A stretch of DNA of 52,142 nucleotides, taken from Verrucomicrobiota bacterium (GTDB lineage Bacteria; Verrucomicrobiota; Verrucomicrobiia; Verrucomicrobiales; V1-33). A program made the translations under genes and the position numbers. The stretch's first letter is position 1. Each line of letters begins with the position of its first letter. The notes under the pieces were generated by a model that was given only the letters and a program-made list of their open reading frames with translations, was not told where the DNA came from and ran no database searches. Of the stretch, positions 45,581-52,142 are shown in pieces. The stretch covers positions 74,877 through 127,018 of the forward strand of contig QQNF01000004.1 of assembly GCA_003402705.1 (NCBI GenBank), read 5' to 3'.

Positions 45581-46110
45581 CCTCCCCATCCCCATCACGC
45601 CGGCATTTCCTCACGCTGCCCCTCGCAGCCCTCTTCTCCATTTCCCACGCCTTCCCCCCAACCCCCACTCCCCCAGCCACCCCGGCCCCAGCCGCCGCAG
45701 AAGCCCTCGTCGACGGGCTCCTCTTCTTCGCCTCAAAAGACGCCACCACCCCGCTCCCCAAAGAAGACAAGGTCACCCTCGACCCCGCCGTCGCCCAGTC
45801 GCTCTCCCTCCGGCTCGCCAAGGTCTTCAAATTCCCACACTTTCACCTCATCGGCCGCCACACCCAGAAGGTCTTCAAGGAATACGAATCATGGGTCGTT
45901 CCCTCCAAAGACCTCTGCCTCAAAATCGACTTCCAGGGCCCAGCAGAAGGCGGCGGCCTCCATGTCCACCTCCAGCTCTGGCAGGATAAAAAAGTCCTCG
46001 TCAAAAGCGATACCGTCATCAGTCCCGGCCAGCCCGTCTTCCTCGGCGGCCCCAAATGGCGCGGCGGTCGTCTCGTCTTCGTCGTCATGCAGCAGGCACC
46101 CGCCAAGTAA
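45577..46110 (+). CDS. Uncharacterised exported protein in sigma operon
   Basis: 177 aa from a GTG at 45577 that overlaps the anti-sigma stop (GTGA). N-terminus SRRHFLTLPLAALFSISHAF looks like a Tat-type signal, followed by a Pro/Ala-rich linker and a domain from about 45 (ALVDGLLFFASKDATT, VFKFPHFHLIGRHTQKVFKEYESWVVP, LHVHLQLWQDKKVLVKSDTV, VFLGGPKWRGGRLVFVVMQ). No family recognised. Being third in the sigma - anti-sigma operon, it is a candidate sensor or output of that signalling system. Confidence 0.75.
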   Translation: MTSPSPSRRHFLTLPLAALFSISHAFPPTPTPPATPAPAAAEALVDGLLFFASKDATTPLPKEDKVTLDPAVAQSLSLRLAKVFKFPHFHLIGRHTQKVFKEYESWVVPSKDLCLKIDFQGPAEGGGLHVHLQLWQDKKVLVKSDTVISPGQPVFLGGPKWRGGRLVFVVMQQAPAK

Positions 46111-46144
46111 GGCGACACCCGTTGCTTTTTCCCTGAGTCAGCGC

Positions 46145-47020
46145 ATGGACGGTCCCATGCATTCCCGGCCCCTCGTCCTGCTCACCGGTAGCGCGGGCCG
46201 TGTCGGCAAGGCGCTCCGCGCCACCATGGCCCCGTCATGGAACCTCCTGCCCTACTCCAGAATCCCGGACAAGGCCTGTCTCCCGCTCTCCAACCTCTCC
46301 TCCCCCAATTCCCCCATCCTCGGCGACGCCCTCATCCACGCCGCATGGAGTTCCGTCCCCGCCACCGCAGAATCCGCAGGCCCAGACGCCGCCCGCCCAG
46401 ACCTCGACCTCCTCGCCTCACTCCTCGCCAACTGCGCCGCCAGCCCCAACCCGCCCCTCTTCATCTTCCTCTCCACAGGCGCCGTCTACGGCAACGCCGG
46501 CCCCCACCCTAGCACAGAATCAGACCCGCCCGCCCCCATCGGCCGCTACGCCAGCGCCAAACTCGAAGCCGAATCCCTCATCCGCGCCAGCGGCCTCCCC
46601 CACGCCATCCTCCGCATCAGCAATCTCTACGGCATCCCCTCACACCCGAACGACGCCCAGGGTGCCGTCGGCAAACTCATCCACGCCGCACGCTCCGGCC
46701 AATCCTTCACCCGCTGGGGCGGCGATTCCACCAAAGACTACCTCCACGGCTCCGACTGCTTCCGCGCCCTCGACCTCATCGTCCGCTCCCGCCTCCAAGG
46801 CCTCTGGAACATCGCCTCCGGCCGCCCCACCCGTCTCTCCAATCTCGTCTCCCTCGTCGAAGCCACCACCCATCGCCCCATCACCATCACCAACGGCCCA
46901 CCCGTCCCATGGGACGTCTCCGATAACCGCATCAATCCCTCCAGATTCATCGCCGCCACCGGCTGGAATCCTCTCGTCTCCCTCGAAACAGGTCTCCAAC
47001 TCGCCGCCGCTAACATCTAA
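46145..47020 (+). CDS. NAD(P)-dependent epimerase/reductase, SDR family
   Basis: 291 aa. Extended SDR with Rossmann motif LTGSAGRVGKAL, active-site STGAVYG and Tyr-x3-Lys in GRYASAKLEAE, then ILRISNLYGIPSHPND. It resembles RmlD/WcaG-type sugar-nucleotide epimerases or reductases; the substrate cannot be predicted. ATG 46145 (MDGPMHSRP) or 46157 are possible. It lies 34 nt after the exported protein and may share the transcript. Confidence 0.85.
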   Translation: MDGPMHSRPLVLLTGSAGRVGKALRATMAPSWNLLPYSRIPDKACLPLSNLSSPNSPILGDALIHAAWSSVPATAESAGPDAARPDLDLLASLLANCAASPNPPLFIFLSTGAVYGNAGPHPSTESDPPAPIGRYASAKLEAESLIRASGLPHAILRISNLYGIPSHPNDAQGAVGKLIHAARSGQSFTRWGGDSTKDYLHGSDCFRALDLIVRSRLQGLWNIASGRPTRLSNLVSLVEATTHRPITITNGPPVPWDVSDNRINPSRFIAATGWNPLVSLETGLQLAAANI

Positions 47021-47037
47021 CCGCAGCAGGGCCTAAC

Positions 47038-47120
47038 TCAGTGGCCGCCCTCAGGCCACATCAGTGGCCGCCCTCAGCCCGCCTCAGTGGCCGCCCTCAG
47101 GCCATCTCAATGGCCGCCCA
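47038..47120. repeat. Tandem 23-bp repeat over the trxB stop codon, 3.6 copies
   Basis: Units at 47038-47060, 47061-47083, 47084-47106 and a partial copy from 47107. Consensus TCAGTGGCCGCCCTCAGGCCA. The fourth, partial copy reads TCAATGGCCGCCCAT and contains the trxB stop, so on the minus strand each unit contains GGCGGCCACTGA, i.e. repeats of the last codons and stop of trxB. It looks like slippage duplication of the gene end. Confidence 0.9.
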
Positions 47121-48036
47121 TTAAATACCGCTCGCAGTCAATCGCCGCCATGCACCCCATCCCCGCAGCCGTGATCGCCTGACGAAACACTTTGTCCGCA
47201 CAGTCGCCCGCCACAAACACCCCAGGCACATTCGTCTTCCCGCCCTCCACCGGCTTGATGTAGCCGCTCTCGTCCATATCGATCACGCCTTTGAACAACG
47301 CAGTGTTAGGCACCAGCCCGATCGCAATAAACACGCCCGCGCAATCAATCGTCGTCTCCGCTCCCGTCACCGTGTCCCGCACCCGCACGCCCGTCACCTC
47401 ATCCTTCGCCACATCCAGAATCTCCACCACCTCACTGTTCCAAACCGGCTTGATCTTCGGATGCGCTAGCACCCGGTCCGCCATGATCTTCGACGCCCGC
47501 AACGCATCCCGCCGGTGAATCAGATGCACCACCGACCCGAATCGCGTCAGGTACAGCGCCTCCTCACACGCCGAATCCCCGCCCCCGATCACCACCAGCG
47601 GCTTGTTCCGGAACATCGGCAATGCCCCATCACACGTCGCACAATACGTCACCCCTTTGTTCTCCAGCAGGTGCTCGCTCTCAATCCCCAGATGCCGGTG
47701 CCCAGCCCCCGTCGCAATAATGATCGTCTGCGCCTCGATCCGCTCCCCATCCACCGTCACCGCAAACGGCCGCGCCCCCAGCTCCACACTCTCCACCGTC
47801 GCCAATGACCGGATCCGCGCCCCAAACCGCTCCGCCTGCTGCTGCATGTTCATCATCAGCTGATACCCGTCAATCCCCTCCACAAACCCAGGGTAATTCT
47901 CCACAATCGTCGTCGTCGTCAGCAACCCGCCCTGCATCCGCCCGGTAATCACCAGCGGATTCAGATTCGCACGCGCCGTATACAACGCCGCCGTAAGCCC
48001 AGCACACCCGCTCCCAATGATGATGACGTTTTCCAT
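47107..48036 (-). CDS. trxB: Thioredoxin-disulfide reductase
   Basis: 309 aa, normal TrxB length. FAD motif IIIGSGCAGLTAALYTAR (Cys11 where Pro is usual), redox pair Cys132/Cys135 in YCATCDGAL, NADPH-binding VVIGGGDSACEEALYLTR and HRRDALRASKIM, and C-terminal VFVAGDCADKVFRQAITAAGMGCMAAIDCERYL. Start 48036 is chosen for the FAD motif; upstream frame is not coding. The stop sits inside the tandem repeat at 47107-47120. Divergent from the nuclease gene, 67 nt apart. Confidence 0.95.
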   Translation of the reverse strand: MENVIIIGSGCAGLTAALYTARANLNPLVITGRMQGGLLTTTTIVENYPGFVEGIDGYQLMMNMQQQAERFGARIRSLATVESVELGARPFAVTVDGERIEAQTIIIATGAGHRHLGIESEHLLENKGVTYCATCDGALPMFRNKPLVVIGGGDSACEEALYLTRFGSVVHLIHRRDALRASKIMADRVLAHPKIKPVWNSEVVEILDVAKDEVTGVRVRDTVTGAETTIDCAGVFIAIGLVPNTALFKGVIDMDESGYIKPVEGGKTNVPGVFVAGDCADKVFRQAITAAGMGCMAAIDCERYLMGGH

Positions 48037-48103
48037 GATGCCCCGACCATGCTGACGCCGCCCCCGCCTTGCAAGATCAGATTGCCGGTGCCACCCTCCG
48101 CAA

Positions 48104-49021
48104 ATGCCAATCCTCAGGCTGCTCCTCCTCCTCTCCCTCGTCCTCTCCTTCTCAACCACCGCCCCCGCCGCCCCAGAATCCCTCGTCTCTCTCCCCAGCT
48201 GCACCCTCATCCCCACCAACTGGGGCGACGGCGATAGCTTCCGCATCCGCACCAAAGACGGCAAAGAACACACCGTCCGCCTCTACGGAGCCGACTGCCT
48301 CGAATGGCACGTCAATGACGAAGCCGACGCCCGCCGTCTCCGCGAACAACGGCAGTACTTCGGCATCTCCCGCACCGGCAATTCCCCGGAAGCCTCCATC
48401 GCCGCCGCCAAAAACCTCGGCAAATCCGCCGCCGACCGCACCAACGCCCTCCTCGCCAAACCCTTCACCGTCCACACCGCCTTCACCAGCGCCCTCGGCG
48501 ACGGCCGCCACCCCCGCATCTACGCCTTCATCACCCTCGCCGACGGCCGCGACCTCGCCGCCATCCTCGTCTCCGATGGCCTCGCCCGCGCCTTCGGCGT
48601 CTACCGCCAGTCCCACGACGGCAAATCCCGCGAAGAATACCGCGAATCACTCCGCGACGTCGAACTCCTCGCCGCCAGAAACAACCGCGGCATCTGGGCC
48701 CTCACCAATTGGGACAGTCTCACCGAAGAACGCCGCACCCAACGCGCCGACGACGCCGACCTCAACCTCGCCTCCTCCCCCAAATCCTCCTCCAAATCCT
48801 CCGCCCCCCTCGCCATCAACCCCAACTCCGCCTCCCGCGACGAGCTCCTCAAACTCCCCGGCGTCGGCGAAGCCACCGCCAACCGCATCATCGAAGGCCG
48901 CCCGTTCCAGAACGCCAACGACCTCTCCCGCGTCCCCGGCATCGGCCCCAAAACCCTCGAAAAACTCCGCCCCCACCTCTCCTTCCCTCCCTCCTCCACC
49001 CCTCCCCCCAAAACCCGCTGA
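48104..49021 (+). CDS. Secreted staphylococcal-nuclease-like protein fused to a ComEA-type HhH domain
   Basis: 305 aa. Signal peptide MPILRLLLLLSLVLSFSTTAPAA. The SNase domain keeps the catalytic residues: Asp44 in WGDGDSF, Arg59 and Asp64/Glu67 in VRLYGADCLEW, and Arg138 in GRHPRIYAF; it has a longer insert around 70-115. After a Ser/Lys-rich linker (about 225-232) comes a helix-hairpin-helix pair: INPNSASRDELLKLPGVGEATANRI and LSRVPGIGPKTLEKLRPHL, typical of ComEA. The C-terminus is Pro/Ser-rich. Expected to cut and bind DNA outside the cell or in the periplasm. Confidence 0.9.
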   Translation: MPILRLLLLLSLVLSFSTTAPAAPESLVSLPSCTLIPTNWGDGDSFRIRTKDGKEHTVRLYGADCLEWHVNDEADARRLREQRQYFGISRTGNSPEASIAAAKNLGKSAADRTNALLAKPFTVHTAFTSALGDGRHPRIYAFITLADGRDLAAILVSDGLARAFGVYRQSHDGKSREEYRESLRDVELLAARNNRGIWALTNWDSLTEERRTQRADDADLNLASSPKSSSKSSAPLAINPNSASRDELLKLPGVGEATANRIIEGRPFQNANDLSRVPGIGPKTLEKLRPHLSFPPSSTPPPKTR

Positions 49022-49081
49022 CTGTAAGACGGGCTGCACCAGCACCCGAAAGATCGCCCCACCCCCGCCGTTGCTGGTGAA

Positions 49082-52030
49082 ATGCCAGCTCCCGCACTCC
49101 GCTCCCTCTCCGCTCTGCTGCTGCTCGCTGGCGCAGCTCCCCTGCCCGCCGACGTCTCCTTCCCCGACCAGATCGAACCCATCCTCCGCTCCCGCTGCCT
49201 CGACTGCCATTCCCACGCCGCAGGCAAAATGAAGGGCGGTCTCACCCTCGACTCCCGCTCCGGCTGGGAACAAGGCGGCGACTCCGGCCCAGCCATCATC
49301 CCCACTAAACCCGACGACAGTCTCCTCGTCCGCATGATCCGCTGGTCCGACGACGACCACCAGATGCCTCCCAAAGAAAAACTCCCGGACGCCGAAATCG
49401 CCCTCCTCGAAGATTGGATCCGCCAGGGCGCGCCCGACCCCCGCTCCCCAGCCACCCCGCCTCCCGCTGACACCTCATGGTGGTCGCTCCAACCGCTCTC
49501 CCGCCCCGATCCCCCAGCCCCCGGCCACCCCATCGACGCCTTCATCCTAGCCTCTCTCAAGGCCAAAGGCCTCGCCCCTTCCCCCAAAGCCGACCCCCGC
49601 ACGCTCTCCCGCCGGCTCCACTTCGACCTAACAGGCCTCCCGCCCGACGCCGACGACGCCAACGCATCGCCCGCCGACAACCCAGCCGCATGGGAAGCCC
49701 TCGCCGACCGTCTCCTCGCCTCCCCTCGCCACGGCGAACGCTGGGCCCGCCACTGGCTCGACGTCATCCACTTCGCCGACTCCCACGGCTTCGAACACGA
49801 CGTGAAACGCGAAAACGCATGGCGCTTCCGCGACTACGTCATCGCCGCCTTCAACTCTGACACACCCTACCCGCGCTTCATCCGCGAACAACTCGCCGCC
49901 GACGTCTGCTTCCCTGACGAATCCCACCTCTCCGCCGCCCTCGGCTTCCTCGGCGCAGGCACCTACGACATCAGCGCCGCTGGCACCGCCGTCACCAGCT
50001 TCGAATACCTCGACCGCGATGACCTCGTCACCCAGACGATGAGTGCCTTCGTCAGCACCACCGCCAACTGCGCACGCTGCCACGCCCACAAATTCGACCC
50101 CATCACCCAGGAAGACTACTTCGCCATCCAGGCCGTCTTCGCAGGCATCGGCAAAGGCGATATCGACTTCGACCCGGATCCTAACGTCGGCCGCCAGCGC
50201 CGTCACTGGTCCTCCCTCCGCGACGCCGCCGCCCGCCGCGACGCCGCCATCCTCTCCGCTCCCGAACACGCCGCCACCATCACCGCATGGGAAGCCGCAC
50301 GCGGCCCCGCCGCCTCATGGGCCACGCTCCAGCCCGAGGTCTTCTCCGCCGCCGACGGCATCTCCCTCGAAAAGCTCGAAGACAGCTCTCTCCTCGCCTC
50401 CGGCGCTCTCCCTGACAAAGACGTCACCTCCGTCACCACCCCGCCCGCCCTCCCGCGCATCTCCGCCTTCCGCATCGATCTCCTCCCCCACGACTCCCTC
50501 CCCGCCCGCGGCCCCGGCCGCCCCTCCAACGGCAATCTCCATCTCACCGAGTTCGAAATCCGCATCTTCCGCGCCTCCGCCAACAAACCGGAATCCGTCC
50601 CCATCGCCTCGGCCTTCTCCGACTTCGATCAGCAGGGCTTCGGCATCTCCGGTGCCTTCGACGGCAAACCGGAATCCTCATGGGCCATCCACCCGAAGGT
50701 CGGCGAACCCCACTCCGGCGTCTTCATCCTCACAAATCCCATCTCCCTCCAGCCCGCCGACCGCATCACCTTCACGCTCCGCCAGTCCCAACCCGGCAGC
50801 CACCTCCTCGGCCGCTTCCGTCTCGCCACCGCCGACGGCCCAGCCTCTTCCCTAACCATCCTCCCGGCCCCCATCGCCGCAGCCCTCGCCACCCCCGCCG
50901 CCAGCCGCTCCCCTGACCAATCCCTCACCATCGCCGCCCACGTCCTCTCCGAACAGGCCGCCGCCGCCCTAGCCGCTCTCCCGCCCCCAGTCCCCGTCTG
51001 GGCCGCCGCCAAAGCCGCCCGCAACGACCGCGGTCTCATCACCATCAGCGAACCACGCACCATCCGGGTCCTCAAACGCGGCGATCTCGACAAACCCGGC
51101 GAGGAAGTCCCCCCAGGCGCTCTCTCCGCCATCTCCAACCTCCCCGCACGATTCCCCCTCCAGAACCCCAAAGACGAAGCCGCCCGCCGCGCCGCCCTCG
51201 CCAACTGGATCGCCGACCCAGCCAACCCCCTCACATGGCGCAGCATCGTCAACCGGGTCTGGCACTATCACTTCGGCCGCGGGCTCTCCGATACCCCCGG
51301 CGACTTCGGCCGCATGGGCGGCCTCCCCTCACACCCCGATCTCCTCAACTGGCTCGCCGCATGGTTCCGCGACGACGCCAAGGGCTCCCTCAAAGCCCTC
51401 CACCGTCTCATCGTCACCAGCGCCACCTATCAGCAATCCTCCGCCTCCCGCGAAGACGCCGCCGCCCTCGACCCCGACAACCGTCTCCTCTGGCGCATGA
51501 ACCGCTCCCGTCTCGACGCCGACTCGTTCCGCGACGCCGTCCTCGCCGTCTCCAACCGCCTCGACCCCACCCTCGGCGGCCCAGGCATCGAACTCTTCTC
51601 CAAAAGCCCCGGCCCCCAGGCCACCCCTAAACTCGATTACCTCAACTTCGACTGGAACTCCCCCGGCGCCAGCCGCCGCAGCATCTACCGGGTCGTCTGG
51701 CGCGGCATCGCCGATCCCTTCATGGATGTCCTCGACTTCCCCGAACTCGGTCTCCCCGCCCCAGTCCGCGGCTTCTCCGCCTCCGCCCTCCAGTCCCTCG
51801 CTCTCTTCAATAACCAATTCGTCCTCCACCACAGCACCCGTCTCGCCGAACGCGCCACCACCCCCACTCCAGACCCCGCCGCTCAATCCCGCGCCCTCTT
51901 CCACCACGCCCTCCAGCGCGACCCCTCACCCGAAGAACTCGCCGCCTTCTCCTCCCTCATCACCTCCCACGGCCCAGCCGCCGCCGCCCGCGTCCTCCTC
52001 AACAGCAACGACTTCCTCTTCATCGACTGA
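49082..52030 (+). CDS. PSD1 / planctomycete cytochrome C domain protein (DUF1549, DUF1553)
   Basis: 982 aa with signal peptide (ALRSLSALLLLAGAAPLPADV). Cytochrome-c-like heme motif Cys39-x2-Cys42-His43 in RCLDCHSHAAGKMKGG (PSCyt1), then MPPKEKLPDAEIALLEDWIRQG. The DUF1549 region includes HPIDAFILASLKAKGL, LHFDLTGLPP, RHWLDVIHFADSHGFEHD and NCARCHAHKFDPITQEDY; a middle LamG/discoidin-like insert (LPRISAFRIDLLP); and DUF1553 with NPLTWRSIVNRVWHYHFGRGL and LFNNQFVLHHSTRLAER. These occur in PVC phyla next to DUF1501 proteins; here the nearest such gene is at 9586-11079. Role unknown. Confidence 0.93.
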   Translation: MPAPALRSLSALLLLAGAAPLPADVSFPDQIEPILRSRCLDCHSHAAGKMKGGLTLDSRSGWEQGGDSGPAIIPTKPDDSLLVRMIRWSDDDHQMPPKEKLPDAEIALLEDWIRQGAPDPRSPATPPPADTSWWSLQPLSRPDPPAPGHPIDAFILASLKAKGLAPSPKADPRTLSRRLHFDLTGLPPDADDANASPADNPAAWEALADRLLASPRHGERWARHWLDVIHFADSHGFEHDVKRENAWRFRDYVIAAFNSDTPYPRFIREQLAADVCFPDESHLSAALGFLGAGTYDISAAGTAVTSFEYLDRDDLVTQTMSAFVSTTANCARCHAHKFDPITQEDYFAIQAVFAGIGKGDIDFDPDPNVGRQRRHWSSLRDAAARRDAAILSAPEHAATITAWEAARGPAASWATLQPEVFSAADGISLEKLEDSSLLASGALPDKDVTSVTTPPALPRISAFRIDLLPHDSLPARGPGRPSNGNLHLTEFEIRIFRASANKPESVPIASAFSDFDQQGFGISGAFDGKPESSWAIHPKVGEPHSGVFILTNPISLQPADRITFTLRQSQPGSHLLGRFRLATADGPASSLTILPAPIAAALATPAASRSPDQSLTIAAHVLSEQAAAALAALPPPVPVWAAAKAARNDRGLITISEPRTIRVLKRGDLDKPGEEVPPGALSAISNLPARFPLQNPKDEAARRAALANWIADPANPLTWRSIVNRVWHYHFGRGLSDTPGDFGRMGGLPSHPDLLNWLAAWFRDDAKGSLKALHRLIVTSATYQQSSASREDAAALDPDNRLLWRMNRSRLDADSFRDAVLAVSNRLDPTLGGPGIELFSKSPGPQATPKLDYLNFDWNSPGASRRSIYRVVWRGIADPFMDVLDFPELGLPAPVRGFSASALQSLALFNNQFVLHHSTRLAERATTPTPDPAAQSRALFHHALQRDPSPEELAAFSSLITSHGPAAAARVLLNSNDFLFID

Positions 52031-52106
52031 TCCCCTCCCACCCCCCTCCCACCCCGCCACAAAATCAGATTGACCACCCGCCCGCCCGCCCGCTTCATCA
52101 GCCCCC

Positions 52107-52142
52107 TCATGGATCCTCTCTTCGCGGGCATCGACCTCGGCG
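52107..52142 (+). CDS. Start of a further gene (partial)
   Basis: Only 12 codons are present, reading MDPLFAGIDLG. The AGIDLG pattern occurs at the start of FGGY carbohydrate kinases and of some ASKHA ATPases. Too short to assign. Confidence 0.4.

Noticed and set aside
1..52142. Hundreds of long open frames opposite real genes, rich in Arg/Pro/Ser or Gly/Ala/Val
   Set aside because: They are shadows of the strong C-over-G bias and high GC: low complexity and no homology, and they lie exactly over well-supported genes.
1..52142. Frequent GTTAGG/CCTAAC hexamer in several reading frames and both orientations
   Set aside because: I could not compute expected frequencies; with this base composition many CCTAAC hits are expected and no strand polarity was evident.

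Overview
The window looks like a chromosomal segment of a free-living, GC-rich member of the Verrucomicrobiota, probably class Verrucomicrobiae. This is inferred from gene content: a DUF1501 protein, a PSD1/planctomycete-type cytochrome protein (DUF1549/DUF1553), a CehA/McbA-type metallohydrolase, a PQQ-like propeller protein with a C-terminal LamG-like part, and PVC-style secreted proteins beside ordinary housekeeping genes. No phage, insertion sequence or CRISPR array is visible.

Layout. 1-5624 (minus): galactokinase followed by a YtfQRT/YjfF-type galactofuranose/galactose ABC importer, tightly coupled. 6045-9575: accessory patch with an orphan Imm50-like immunity gene, an Rpn-type nuclease, an M20 peptidase and two facing gene remnants (DUF2306 and an acyltransferase). 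9586-15224: DUF1501 protein, then two replisome genes back to back (holA and dnaN), then citramalate synthase. 15340-16706: a small coiled-coil/AT-hook protein and a type I dehydroquinase. 16766-28309: exopolysaccharide genes (polyprenyl-phosphate sugar transferase, UDP-glucuronate decarboxylase; then a beta-barrel protein, a BY-kinase/Wzz and two tandem SLBB-type export proteins), interrupted by an orphan response regulator, an IscA/HscB-like pair and a propeller protein. 28496-37827: tRNA-Gly, ThiH, a START-like protein, a CehA-type hydrolase, a DUF2256/permuted photolyase-like pair, a phospholipase D-like lipoprotein and an Rsm22-like methyltransferase. 37814-43012 (minus): an AlgJ/AlgX-like protein with an altered catalytic motif, an M1 peptidase with a HEAT-like tail, a tiny lipoprotein and an EF-P with an Arg-tipped loop. 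43114-52142: RlaP-like nucleotidyltransferase, sigma/anti-sigma operon, SDR epimerase, thioredoxin reductase with a stop-codon tandem repeat, a secreted nuclease-HhH fusion, a large PSD1 protein and the first codons of another gene.

Two global properties stand out. The plus strand is strongly C-rich over G nearly everywhere, regardless of gene direction, so minus-strand genes use G-ending codons and plus-strand genes C-ending codons; this also creates the many long shadow reading frames. Second, most genes lack a recognisable Shine-Dalgarno sequence. The best candidates for an under-described system are the permuted photolyase/DUF2256 pair, the degenerate AlgJ-like protein with LFGKKKEK repeats, the coiled-coil/AT-hook protein, and the secreted SNase-ComEA-like fusion.
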